A DNA stretch of 34,636 nucleotides from Pseudomonadota bacterium (GTDB lineage Bacteria > Pseudomonadota > Gammaproteobacteria > Burkholderiales > Burkholderiaceae_C), in assembly GCA_023418355.1 (NCBI GenBank), contig JAEZZU010000273.1, positions 1 through 34,636 of the forward strand. The letters run 5' to 3'. Under the pieces are notes generated by a model. That model saw only the letters and a list, made by a program, of their open reading frames with translations, had not been told where the DNA came from and did not search any database. A program made the position numbers and the translations under genes. Of this stretch, positions 16,997 to 25,711 are shown piece by piece. The stretch's first letter is position 1, and every line of letters begins with the position of its first letter.

Positions 16997-17977
16997 TTAG
17001 ATCAAAGCACTGCCATCCCAGGCCTGTAGCGCCTGACCGATGATGGTTTCCTGCTGCTGTGGTGCATGCTGCTGCCGTGAGGCATCGCCCTGGCCAGCTC
17101 CGGCCGATGTGCCGCGCCCCTGCGCCACCGTGACCTGTGCATCCGTGGTGCGCTGCTGCAGCTCCTGACGCAGGCTGTCCACCAGCGTGGTCAGCTGGCG
17201 CCCCACCTCGGCATTGCTGGCCTGCATATGCACCTGCACAGCACCTGCGGCGTTATGGCTGATACGGATTTCCAGACTGCCCATCTGTGGCGGATCCAGT
17301 CGCACCGTCGCCACTTCCGCGCCCTGCAGCTGCTGGACCTGAATGCGCTGTGCCAGCGCCTGCACCAGTGGCTGCTCGCCTTTGTTGACTGCTACAGGTG
17401 GCAGTGATGCCGCCACCGTGGATTGCGCGGCATGCCGCTCCGCTGCAGCGGCACCGTGCAACGCAGACGTCGCGGTGCCGGCAGGAGACAGCTCTGCGGT
17501 GGCCACGTCCAGCTCTGCCACTTCCCCTGCCTGGGACTGCATCTTGGTCGCTGGCACAGCCATCATGCGCAAGACATCCTGACAGCCCGACTGCACACTG
17601 GCGACAGAGGATAGGGGGGAATGAGGAGAAGCAGCAGCCCACGCACTGCCAGACGATGCAGCACTTGACGTTTTTTCCGGCTCCGCCACCGACCAGAGCA
17701 CGGGCGCGAATGCGGGGAAAGCATCGATTTCCTGTGCCATGGATGCGAGCGCATCCACCTCTTCAGACGGTACCTGCAAAGCCTCTTCCTGCACACCTTC
17801 CGAGGCCAAGCTGTTCTGCAGCATGGATGCCGCATCCTGCTGCGCCACACCTTCGAGCTGCTGCAGCCATTGAGCCAACCCCGAGGACACGTCCTGTGCA
17901 GGCTGGGGCTGCGCTTGTGCCACCACGGCTGGCTGCGCCATCGCTGGCGCAGGCATGCTGCCTGCCAGCACATTCAT
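16997..17977 (-). CDS. fliK: hook-length control protein FliK (LafE-like)
   Basis: The molecular ruler and export substrate-specificity switch, 326 residues. The N-terminal two thirds is low-complexity Ala/Gln/Ser-rich, as expected for a ruler. The C-terminal domain (about 230-285) has the FliK core VRLDPPQMGSLEIRIS followed by VQVHMQASNAEVGRQLT, which contacts FlhB. I chose the ATG at 17977: it overlaps the stop of the FliT-like gene as ATGA and has AGGAAG 7 bases upstream. ATG at 17995 is the alternative. Confidence 0.88.
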   Translation of the reverse strand: MNVLAGSMPAPAMAQPAVVAQAQPQPAQDVSSGLAQWLQQLEGVAQQDAASMLQNSLASEGVQEEALQVPSEEVDALASMAQEIDAFPAFAPVLWSVAEPEKTSSAASSGSAWAAASPHSPLSSVASVQSGCQDVLRMMAVPATKMQSQAGEVAELDVATAELSPAGTATSALHGAAAAERHAAQSTVAASLPPVAVNKGEQPLVQALAQRIQVQQLQGAEVATVRLDPPQMGSLEIRISHNAAGAVQVHMQASNAEVGRQLTTLVDSLRQELQQRTTDAQVTVAQGRGTSAGAGQGDASRQQHAPQQQETIIGQALQAWDGSALI

Positions 17978-18276
17978 TTCAATACTTCCTGCCATGCGTA
18001 TGCCTTCTGGGCTTCTTGTTGGTTTTCCAGCTGTTGCAACTGCACCCAGGCCTGCTGTTTGGCCTCGGTACATGCCTGATGCGCCATGGCGTGCGTGCGC
18101 ATCAGCAATGCCTTGTCTGCCGCGGGCAGTGCGTCTGCCTCCGCTGCAGACAGCTGCTGCAGCCATTGCTGCAGCAGCTGATCGAGCTTTTGCACGCGCG
18201 ACCAGTCCTGCTGCTCAGCCGCCTGCTGCAATTGCAGGGTCATGGCTCGCCAGCGGTCCGCATCAACGCTTGGCAT
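17974..18276 (-). CDS. small FliT-like chaperone candidate
   Basis: A 100-residue, Gln- and Leu-rich, all-helical protein with a FliT-like pattern: a short helix with QDWSRVQKLDQLLQQWL, then two longer helices. It sits between fliS and fliK, where lateral clusters carry a small laf gene and others carry fliT, the chaperone of the filament cap FliD. Sequence conservation is too weak to be certain. It overlaps fliS by 14 bases and fliK by 4. Methionines at residue 1 and residue 12 are both possible starts. Confidence 0.65.
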   Translation of the reverse strand: MPSVDADRWRAMTLQLQQAAEQQDWSRVQKLDQLLQQWLQQLSAAEADALPAADKALLMRTHAMAHQACTEAKQQAWVQLQQLENQQEAQKAYAWQEVLK

Positions 18277-18661
18277 CCGCCATGCCTTGCCAGCCCGCGC
18301 GCAGATTGCTCACGATGCCCTGTACTTCGTCGACCTTGGCCACGTCCATATCAATACCTGCGCGGTTCAGATGCTGTGCACAGAAGTCATACAGGCGCGA
18401 AAGGTTCTCGACCACTTCGTTACCGGATTCCACTTCCAGCGCGCTGGCCAGCCCCGTCAAGATATCGGCACATTTGGCGATGGATGCGGCCTTGGCCTCA
18501 TAGCGCTGGTGTTCGATATGCATGCGCAGACGCGCCATTTCTTCCAGCAGGCCATCAATCAGCATCAGCACCAGCTCCACCGGCGATGCCTGTGCCGTCT
18601 GAGCCTGCATGTTGACTGCACGGTAGTCGCTAAATCCGTTATCAAAAGGGTTGTCGTACAT
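18263..18661 (-). CDS. fliS: flagellin export chaperone FliS (LafC-like)
   Basis: A 132-residue, four-helix cytoplasmic chaperone that binds the flagellin C-terminus. The family pattern is clear: YRAVNMQAQTAQASPVELVLMLIDGLLEEMARLR at the N-terminal end, then LTGLASALEVESGNEVVENLSRLYDF. The start at 18661 (MYDNPFDNGF) lacks a good ribosome site; a 7-bp hairpin lies just upstream. It follows fliD by 40 bases. Confidence 0.93.
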   Translation of the reverse strand: MYDNPFDNGFSDYRAVNMQAQTAQASPVELVLMLIDGLLEEMARLRMHIEHQRYEAKAASIAKCADILTGLASALEVESGNEVVENLSRLYDFCAQHLNRAGIDMDVAKVDEVQGIVSNLRAGWQGMADAKR

Positions 18662-18701
18662 ACATGGAAGCGACTCGCGCACGCTGCGCGAGCCGGTTTA
18701 C

Positions 18702-20108
18702 TTAAGAGGTTTTGTTGGAAGAGGCAAACATCGAAGACAGCATGTTGGTCGTGCTGCTCATCTGGTCTTCCAGACCAGCCAGCACAGAGAACTGCGTGAG
18801 ATAGCGCTGGTACGCCTGCTCATACATGCGGTCAATGCTGCTTTGCTGCTTGTCAAACTGCAGCTGCTGTTTCTGCAGGCTGTCCTGGCGCGATTGCAGC
18901 AAGCCCCCGGTACTCTTGGTCCAGGACTCCACATAGGTCTGCAGATTGCCCAGAACGCCAGAACGCTTGTATTCCAGGGTATTGGTCTGGCCCAGCAAGG
19001 TCGTCAGCGCCTCAGGATTGGCGGCCACTTTCTTGGCAAAGCGATCACCGTCGAGCGCAATCGTGCCATCACGCTGCGCGGAAATACCAAAGTCGGTCAG
19101 GCTCACTCCGCCCACCGAGCTGCGCAGCAGGCTGTTGAGCTTGTTGCGCAGACTGCGAATGCTGGAGTCGCCCGAGAGCGCCCCGGCTGCCACACCGCTT
19201 TCTGCATTACCTGCCGCCGTGAGCTTGTCGATGGCCTTGACCATGGTGTTGTAGGCATCGACAAAGCTCTGCATATTGGACTTGGTCTGAGCCTCGTCCT
19301 TGGCCACGGTCACGGTCACAGGCTGTGTGGACACCGCCTTGAACTCAATGCTCAGACCTTCAATGCCGCTGTAGCTATTGGTCGACGAAGTCACAAGCTC
19401 GCCATTGACACCGCCAATGCGAAATTCCGCGTCTTGTGCGGCAACCAGCTGCTTGCCAGTAACTTCTGTACCGCTGGTGTTCTGGACCTTGAATGCACCG
19501 GCGGCGCCTGTACTCACGGCATTGAGCAGCAGCTTTTGCTCCCCATTGCTGTCAGTCATCACGGCGGCGGTGACCTTGCCTTCCATGGCCGCATTGACGG
19601 CGCGTGCAATTTCCGTAACAGACAGCTTGCCATCACGGTCTGCATCGGCGTCCTTCAGGTCTACGGATACAAAGCCTGCATTCCCCACAGACAGGGCTAC
19701 GGTCGATGGCTCTGGAATCTGATGCAGGTTCTTGTCTACCGTGGTGGTACCTGCATCGTCCGTGGTCTGCGATGGCTGCAGACCCAGTTCACTGACGCTG
19801 AACAGCGATTGCTGCGCAGTTGCCAGCTGGGTGACATGAAAGCTGTAAGAGCCTGCGGCGGCCTTGCTGGACGCGGTTGCGCTGATTTCTGTAGCGTTGG
19901 ACACGGTAGCTGTCTGCGCAATCACATCGCCCTTGCCAGACAAGGTATTGAGCGCAGAAGTGAACGTGGTCAGCGCGGACTTCAGCGAATTGAGCGCAGA
20001 CACCTGTGTCTGCGCCTTGCTGCTGGCTGTGTCCAGCTGCGTCTGGCGTGCATACACATAGTTTTCCGCCAATGCGGTTGCGGTGGAGACGGGATCGTAA
20101 GTTGCCAC
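18702..20108 (-). CDS. fliD: filament cap protein FliD (HAP2) with an EF-hand-like loop
   Basis: The distal cap that folds and inserts flagellin at the filament tip. With the GTG start at 20108, preceded by AGAGGA 7 bases upstream, it has 468 residues. Longer readings run into fliJ. N-terminal (SSKAQTQVSALNSLKSALTTF) and C-terminal (IDRMYEQAYQRYLTQFSVLA) coiled-coil parts and the SSIRSLRNKLNSLL segment are FliD-typical. In the central domain, residues 155-166 read DADRDGKLSVTE, a canonical EF-hand calcium loop, next to a flagellin IN-like stretch (ARAVNAAMEGKVTAAV). Calcium binding is an inference from that motif. Confidence 0.93.
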   Translation of the reverse strand: MATYDPVSTATALAENYVYARQTQLDTASSKAQTQVSALNSLKSALTTFTSALNTLSGKGDVIAQTATVSNATEISATASSKAAAGSYSFHVTQLATAQQSLFSVSELGLQPSQTTDDAGTTTVDKNLHQIPEPSTVALSVGNAGFVSVDLKDADADRDGKLSVTEIARAVNAAMEGKVTAAVMTDSNGEQKLLLNAVSTGAAGAFKVQNTSGTEVTGKQLVAAQDAEFRIGGVNGELVTSSTNSYSGIEGLSIEFKAVSTQPVTVTVAKDEAQTKSNMQSFVDAYNTMVKAIDKLTAAGNAESGVAAGALSGDSSIRSLRNKLNSLLRSSVGGVSLTDFGISAQRDGTIALDGDRFAKKVAANPEALTTLLGQTNTLEYKRSGVLGNLQTYVESWTKSTGGLLQSRQDSLQKQQLQFDKQQSSIDRMYEQAYQRYLTQFSVLAGLEDQMSSTTNMLSSMFASSNKTS

Positions 20109-20143
20109 GGTGTGTTCCTCTAATGCATTGAAAGGCAAGCGCT

Positions 20144-20605
20144 TCAGCGGCTTCCTGTCTCTGTGTGGCTGGCTCTTGCCTGACGCATCCACGCCTGTCC
20201 TGCGAGCTCATCCATGCTTTTCTGCGCTTTGCGGGCCTGTTCGGCGCTGGCCTGTTTCAGCCGCGCCTCCAGCACGCACTGCATGCTTTCGTGGCGCAGC
20301 AAAGCCTTTTGCATCTGCTGCTGCGCCTGCTGGCTCTGCAACTGCTGCACGCCATAGGCATCACGAAACTGCTGCGCCATTTCCATCAATCCAGACCGGA
20401 AACCTGCTGCATTGGCATATAAGGCGACATTGCCCGCGGAATTCTTCAACGCACTGGTCTGCGCCAGATGCTGCAGGCGCTGCAGTTGCGAGCGCGTCTG
20501 CTCCACAGCCTGCTTGGCCTGCAGCGCCTGTGTCTGTGCCTGCTGCGCGCGCAGGTCCAGCACCTGAACGTAGCTGCGCAGTGCCTTGCTGTCCTGCCCG
20601 CTCAT
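20144..20605 (-). CDS. fliJ: flagellar export protein FliJ
   Basis: A 153-residue protein made of long Gln/Ala-rich coiled coils, with the typical placement after the ATPase gene fliI. FliJ forms the central stalk of the FliI hexamer and links it to FlhA. Its start overlaps the fliI stop as ATGA (20602-20605). Sequence identity is low in this family, so the call rests on coiled-coil character, length and position. Confidence 0.85.
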   Translation of the reverse strand: MSGQDSKALRSYVQVLDLRAQQAQTQALQAKQAVEQTRSQLQRLQHLAQTSALKNSAGNVALYANAAGFRSGLMEMAQQFRDAYGVQQLQSQQAQQQMQKALLRHESMQCVLEARLKQASAEQARKAQKSMDELAGQAWMRQARASHTETGSR

Positions 20606-21933
20606 GCCAGTACCTGCCGGAGCTGCTGGCCGGACTGCCCCATATCCGCCGCTTCATCGGTGGCCTGCTGCAGGAAGGCCTGCATCTGCGGCCAGCGCTG
20701 CACGGCTTCATCCGTCACCGGATCTGCACCCGGCACATAAGCGCCCATCGGAATCAGATCGCGCACCTGCGCGTAGCGGGCCATCAGGGCCTTCATCTGG
20801 CGTGCGTCCGCAAGCTGCTGCGCTGACACCACCTGCGGCATGCAGCGGCTGATGGATGCCGCCACATCAATGGCGGGGTAGTGACCGCGCTCGGCCAATG
20901 CGCGCGTGAGCACGATATGCCCGTCCAGAATGGCACGCGCCGTATCGGCAATCGGGTCCTGCTGGTCATCTCCCTCGGCCAGCACGGTATAGATGGCCGT
21001 CATGCTGCCCTGCCCCTGCTCACCATTGCCCGCGCTTTCCACCAGCTGCGGCAGCATGCTGAAAACCGATGGTGGATAACCACGCGTGGCCGGCGGCTCG
21101 CCCAGCGCCAGTGCAATTTCGCGCCGTGCCATGGCATAGCGTGTGAGCGAATCCAGCAGCAACAGCACGTTGTGCCCCTGATCGCGAAAATGCGCTGCCA
21201 GCGTATGGCACAGCTCGGTGGCCATCATGCGCACCAGCGCTGGCTCATCCGCAGGAGCGACCACCAGCACGGCCCGGCGCAGACCTTCCTCGCCCAGCGA
21301 GTGCTCAATGAACTCACGCACTTCACGGCCGCGCTCGCCGATCAGGCCAACAATGATCACATCCGCCTCGGTGTGCCGCGTCATCATGCCCAGCAGCACC
21401 GACTTGCCCACGCCCGAGCCTGCAAACAGGCCCACACGCTGACCGCGCCCCAGCGTCAGCATGCCATTGATGGCACGCACGCCCACGTCCATGGCTTCCT
21501 GCACAGGGCGCTTGCGCAGCGGATTCACGCGTGGCGGCTGAGGTGGCAGCGGCTGCTCACCGCCCAGCCGCCCCTTGCCGTCGATAGGTTCACCCAGACC
21601 ATTGACCACACGACCCAGCCAGGACATGCCGACCATGGGCTGCTGACGATCGGTGTCCAGCGTGACACGTGCGCCCGTCGCCAGACCATGCGCCGCACGC
21701 AAAGGCATGAGAAAAGACACGGCCCCGCGAAAGCCTACGACCTGCGCAGGCAGGCTCTCACCACCAGGCATTTCAATCTGACAGCGCCCACCCAGTGGCA
21801 GAGAAGCTCCGGTGCACTCCAGCAGCAAGCCTGTGGCCGCATGCACGCGTGCCGTGGGCTGCGCCACGGGCACATCGTCAAGCTGAATGCTGCGCAAACT
21901 CTGTGACAGCATGCTGGGCAGGCCTGTCTGCAT
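20602..21933 (-). CDS. fliI: flagellum-specific export ATPase FliI
   Basis: A 443-residue F1-beta-like ATPase that energises flagellar protein export. Walker A AGSGVGKS is at residues 171-178, GERGREV at 199-205, and Walker B NVLLLLD ends at D261, followed by SLTRYAMARREI. The catalytic core and C-terminal helical domain are complete. It starts 3 bases after the fliH stop. Confidence 0.97.
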   Translation of the reverse strand: MQTGLPSMLSQSLRSIQLDDVPVAQPTARVHAATGLLLECTGASLPLGGRCQIEMPGGESLPAQVVGFRGAVSFLMPLRAAHGLATGARVTLDTDRQQPMVGMSWLGRVVNGLGEPIDGKGRLGGEQPLPPQPPRVNPLRKRPVQEAMDVGVRAINGMLTLGRGQRVGLFAGSGVGKSVLLGMMTRHTEADVIIVGLIGERGREVREFIEHSLGEEGLRRAVLVVAPADEPALVRMMATELCHTLAAHFRDQGHNVLLLLDSLTRYAMARREIALALGEPPATRGYPPSVFSMLPQLVESAGNGEQGQGSMTAIYTVLAEGDDQQDPIADTARAILDGHIVLTRALAERGHYPAIDVAASISRCMPQVVSAQQLADARQMKALMARYAQVRDLIPMGAYVPGADPVTDEAVQRWPQMQAFLQQATDEAADMGQSGQQLRQVLA

Positions 21934-21936
21934 GGC

Positions 21937-22617
21937 TTAGGCCGCCTCCTCAGGCACCAGCTGTTCGCGCACCTGATCCATGCAGGCTGCCAGCCGCTGC
22001 TTGCAACCCGCGTCCACTTCCACTTCACCCACGCGAATCCGGCACTCACCAGCTTCCAGCGCCGCATCGGCCAGCAGATTCCAGTCAGGAATACGGCTGC
22101 CGTCGAGTTCGCGGATACGCTGCAGATCCGCAGGATGCAGATAGACCTCCAGCGCACCGGTGCGCTGTGGCATGCCCTGCAGGGTTTCTTCCACCAAGGC
22201 CAGAATCTGTGCAGGCTGCAGCGTCAACTCGCAGCGCACCACCTGGCGTGCCACGCGCTCTACCAGATCAATCACGTCCTTGCGCAGGCTGGCCTGCCAG
22301 TCGGCATGCAGCTGCTGCAGCTGTTCATGCAGGCTTTGTACGGGTGTGCATGCCGCAGCGAATTCAGCGCGCACGGCCTGCATGCCCTGCTCACGCCCTT
22401 CCTGCACCCCGCGGGCCAGACCTTGTGCATGGCCAGCCTGCTCGCCGGATTGCAAGCCTTGGGCATAGCCTTCTTCATGGCCACGCTGGCTGGCCTGCTC
22501 GAAGGCACGCGCCACGGCCTGAGGATCTGGCACCGTGGCTCCTTCCACAGGCGCTGACTGCTCTTTTTTCTGAAGCAAATCAAGCGGAGGGAATCGGTAA
22601 GGACGCATGCTGCTCAT
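21937..22617 (-). CDS. fliH: flagellar export ATPase regulator FliH
   Basis: A 226-residue stator-like protein that holds FliI at the C-ring and dampens its ATPase activity. Residues 45-80 carry repeated small-residue heptads typical of FliH (GYAQGLQSGEQAGHAQGLARG), followed by helices and a C-terminal alpha/beta domain with VGEVEVDAG. The start overlaps the fliG stop as ATGA; a second in-frame ATG lies 9 bases downstream. Confidence 0.9.
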   Translation of the reverse strand: MSSMRPYRFPPLDLLQKKEQSAPVEGATVPDPQAVARAFEQASQRGHEEGYAQGLQSGEQAGHAQGLARGVQEGREQGMQAVRAEFAAACTPVQSLHEQLQQLHADWQASLRKDVIDLVERVARQVVRCELTLQPAQILALVEETLQGMPQRTGALEVYLHPADLQRIRELDGSRIPDWNLLADAALEAGECRIRVGEVEVDAGCKQRLAACMDQVREQLVPEEAA

Positions 22618-23618
22618 TCGACCACCGCTTCTGCAAACAGCTGAATCTCCAGCTCACCTGCATCCACCATGGCCTTGACCAGATCCATGATCTCGCGACG
22701 CGCTTCTTCCACACGGCTGAGCGGCACGGGGCCACTGCGGCGCATCTGGTCCTCGAAGCTTTGCGCCTGGCGACGTGGCATGGCACCCAGCACGGCATTG
22801 CGGATGGCGGGCTCTGCGCCCTTGAGGGCCAGCGCCCACAGCTCGGCAGGCACGGCTTCGATGATCTGGGTGAGTACGGCTTCCGACTGAGTGGACAGCA
22901 CAAAGAAGTCGTACATCTCGGTTTCGATCTTGCCCGTGATCTCGGGATCGCGCGCACGCAGCTTTTCCACCAGCTCCTGCTTGTTGCCGGGAATGCGGTT
23001 GAGGATGTCCGCCGCCTGCTTGACACCTTCCATGGAGATGCTCTGCGTACCAAAGTCTGCCAGGTACTGGTCGGCCAGCATTTCCAGCTGCTCCAGCAGA
23101 TCGCGGTCCACCTCTTCGAGCTTGGCCACGTTCAGCACCAGTGCCTCTGTACCCGTGGCTGGCAGGTGCTCGATCACATCCCCTGCCAGCTTGGGTGGCA
23201 GAAAGGCCAGAAACACCGCCTGCATGCGGGGGTGCTCCAGCGCCAGACGTTCTGCCAGCCAGCGTGGCGATGCCCACTGCAGACGTGCCAGCTTGGGACG
23301 GATTTCATCGCCATAGATGCTGTCGATCACGCTGCCGGCTATCGACTCGCCCAGCGCCATGCCCAGCGAACGCTGCAGGAAGCTGCGCGATGCGCCATGC
23401 ACACCGCTTTGCTCGCGGTAATCATCAAAAAAATGCTGCAGGGACTGGCGCACGGAGTCCACGCGAATGCCACTCATGCGGGACATCACCTGAGTGACGG
23501 CCAGCAGGTCTTCGCGCTCCAGGCAGCGCAGCACACCGGCTGCCGGCGCCTCGCCCATGCTCAGCAGCACGATGGCTGCCTGCTCAATCAGATTGAGTTG
23601 TTCGTTTTCAGCTGCCAT
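22614..23618 (-). CDS. fliG: flagellar motor switch protein FliG
   Basis: A 334-residue rotor protein that interacts with MotA to generate torque. The middle-domain EHPQ motif appears as EHPR at residues 128-131. The C-terminal torque helix keeps its charged residues: K266 in LALKGAEP, R282/R283, E289/D290 and R293/R294, before GPVPLSRVEEARREI. It begins 9 bases after the fliF stop. Confidence 0.96.
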   Translation of the reverse strand: MAAENEQLNLIEQAAIVLLSMGEAPAAGVLRCLEREDLLAVTQVMSRMSGIRVDSVRQSLQHFFDDYREQSGVHGASRSFLQRSLGMALGESIAGSVIDSIYGDEIRPKLARLQWASPRWLAERLALEHPRMQAVFLAFLPPKLAGDVIEHLPATGTEALVLNVAKLEEVDRDLLEQLEMLADQYLADFGTQSISMEGVKQAADILNRIPGNKQELVEKLRARDPEITGKIETEMYDFFVLSTQSEAVLTQIIEAVPAELWALALKGAEPAIRNAVLGAMPRRQAQSFEDQMRRSGPVPLSRVEEARREIMDLVKAMVDAGELEIQLFAEAVVE

Positions 23619-23627
23619 TTGCTTGCC

Positions 23628-25361
23628 TCAGGCTTGGTTGTTCGTGGGCTGGTTGTGCTTCTGCACCCATTGCTTGACCACTTCGGCCACGCGCTCAGGC
23701 TCCTTGGCTGCCAGGCTGCGCAAATGCTCCACCATGACATCCACCTGCGAACCAGGAGGTGGCAGATCGACGTTCTCCAGCAAAGGCACCATGCTCATCT
23801 TGGCCATGCCTTCGCCATTGCCAGCAGCCGCAGCTGGCTGCTGTGCCACACCGGGAACGGCAGATGCAGCGCCTGCTGGCTGCACCGTCTCGGCGGCCGA
23901 AGCTGGCTCCGTAGCACCTGCCATCTTTGCCGCAGGCTGCGCCGTCGAAGGCATGGCATTGGCTGCACGCAAGACACCACGTACCAGACGCGACAGCAGC
24001 ACCAGCACCACGATGGCGGCAATGACCCACAGTGCAGTGACGACCCATTCGTACCAGTGCGCGGGGTCTTCCCACCACTCAGGCAGTGGAGGTGGCTCAC
24101 GGAACTTCATGCTGGAGACCGCCAGCTGGTCCCCACGCGTAGCATCCACCCCCATGCCTACACGCAGCAGTTTCTCAATGCGCTCCAGATCGGCCGCCTG
24201 CCAGGCCTCGGCATCACCGGGGGCAATGCTGTCATCGAGCACCACGGCCACGCTCAGGCGGTTGATTCGGCCCTTGCCGCGCTTGACCTGCACCACACTG
24301 CGGTCATAGGCGTAATTGCGTGACACCGCTGCGCGGAAATTGCCATTGGCGTCCTTGTCCTTGGCGCTCTTGTCGTCCTCATTCACATTGATGGGGCGAT
24401 TGCTCAGTGAGCCAGGCACGCCGAGGGCTACGCCCCCATTGCGGTCGTTTTCCTCGCGGGTTGCTTCGTTCAGAATCCGAGGGTCACCGCTGTACTGCTC
24501 GTAGGTTTCCTCGGTGCGGTCGGTGCTCAGGTCGGCAGCCACGGTCACACGGAAATGGCCGGCACCCACAGCAGCCGTGAGCAGCTCCTGGGCATTGCGG
24601 CGCAGTTCTTCACTCAGCTGGCCTGCATGCTCTTCGTGCGAGACAGGGTCAAAGCCTTCCGACAGGTCCAGACGTGCGGACAGGAAGTTGCCCGCCTGGT
24701 CGGTCAGCGACACACGCTGTGGATCCAGCCCTGCCACGCTGCTTGCCACCATGTGGATGATGGCGGCGATCTGCTCGCGCTTGAGCGTCTGCCCAGGCTT
24801 GAGCTGCAGCACCACGGAGGCCGTGCTCTTGTCCCCCGTGTTCACCACAAACGAAGAAGAACGCGCAATCGACAGATGCACGCGGGCGCTTTGCACCGCA
24901 TCCAGCGTGGCAATGCTGCGCGCCAGCTCACCCTCCAGACCGCGGCGGAAGCGCACATCCTGCACAAACTGGCTCACGCCCAGCGGATCGCTTTGATCCA
25001 TGAGCTCCAGCCCTTCAGGCAGCTTGGCCGACACGCCCTTGGCCGCCAGCAGCATGCGGGCGCGCGCCAGATCATCTTCAGCCACCAGCACCTGACCAGA
25101 TTCAGGATGCAGGCGATAGCGCAGGCCTTCGGCCTCCAGGGCAGAGACCACATCGGCCACGACCACGTTTTCACGTGCGCCGTACAGAGGGCGGAAATTG
25201 CTGCTGCTTTGCCACAGCAGCATGACCACCAGCGCTGTCACGATGGCAGCGGTCAGCAGCAGAGGCAGCGCCAGACGCTGTGCGGCAGGCGAGAAAAAGG
25301 GCAAAGCAGAAGCACGTCCGGCTGACCAGTTGGTCAGCCGTGTTTTAAGAGATGCAAGCAT
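23628..25361 (-). CDS. fliF: MS-ring protein FliF
   Basis: A 577-residue inner-membrane ring protein on which the rotor and export gate assemble. It has a first membrane helix at about 28-50, ring-building motifs (LAEDDLARARMLLAAKGV-like region, GLEGELARSIATLDAVQSARVHL), a second membrane helix near 435-460, and a C-terminal cytoplasmic tail with VAEVVKQWV for FliG binding. It follows fliE by 17 bases. Confidence 0.97.
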   Translation of the reverse strand: MLASLKTRLTNWSAGRASALPFFSPAAQRLALPLLLTAAIVTALVVMLLWQSSSNFRPLYGARENVVVADVVSALEAEGLRYRLHPESGQVLVAEDDLARARMLLAAKGVSAKLPEGLELMDQSDPLGVSQFVQDVRFRRGLEGELARSIATLDAVQSARVHLSIARSSSFVVNTGDKSTASVVLQLKPGQTLKREQIAAIIHMVASSVAGLDPQRVSLTDQAGNFLSARLDLSEGFDPVSHEEHAGQLSEELRRNAQELLTAAVGAGHFRVTVAADLSTDRTEETYEQYSGDPRILNEATREENDRNGGVALGVPGSLSNRPINVNEDDKSAKDKDANGNFRAAVSRNYAYDRSVVQVKRGKGRINRLSVAVVLDDSIAPGDAEAWQAADLERIEKLLRVGMGVDATRGDQLAVSSMKFREPPPLPEWWEDPAHWYEWVVTALWVIAAIVVLVLLSRLVRGVLRAANAMPSTAQPAAKMAGATEPASAAETVQPAGAASAVPGVAQQPAAAAGNGEGMAKMSMVPLLENVDLPPPGSQVDVMVEHLRSLAAKEPERVAEVVKQWVQKHNQPTNNQA

Positions 25362-25378
25362 GAAAACTGTCCTGTGGC

Positions 25379-25711
25379 TCAGACCTGCAACTTGACGACT
25401 TCATCCACAGCGCCCATCAGCTTGTTGCGTACCTGCATGAGCATGGAGAAAGAAAGGCTGGCTTCCTGGCTGGCCAGCATGGCACCCACCATGTCGTCGC
25501 TGTGCCCGGCATCGACAGCAGCGACACGGTCAGACGCAGCACGCGTGCGCGCATCCACATCCAGCACGGCGCTTTCGAAAACATTCAGAAAGCCAGTGCT
25601 GGACTGTGAGGCATGCATGGAGGGCATGACGGCAGGCTGAGGCTGCGCAATGCCGAGATCGCCCTGTGCAAAAGGCGATCGCATCAAAAAACTGGAGGTA
25701 TCGATTTTCAT
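25379..25711 (-). CDS. fliE: MS-ring/rod junction protein FliE, first gene of the long operon
   Basis: A 110-residue rod adapter that joins FliF to the FlgB/FlgC rod. The C-terminal FliE signature SFSMLMQVRNKLMGAVDEV is clear, as is VGAMLASQEASL. ATG at 25711 (MKIDTSSF) gives family length; an upstream start would add nine unlikely residues. It is transcribed away from fliM out of the shared control region, in the position of lfiE of lateral clusters but without lafK beside it. Confidence 0.94.
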   Translation of the reverse strand: MKIDTSSFLMRSPFAQGDLGIAQPQPAVMPSMHASQSSTGFLNVFESAVLDVDARTRAASDRVAAVDAGHSDDMVGAMLASQEASLSFSMLMQVRNKLMGAVDEVVKLQV

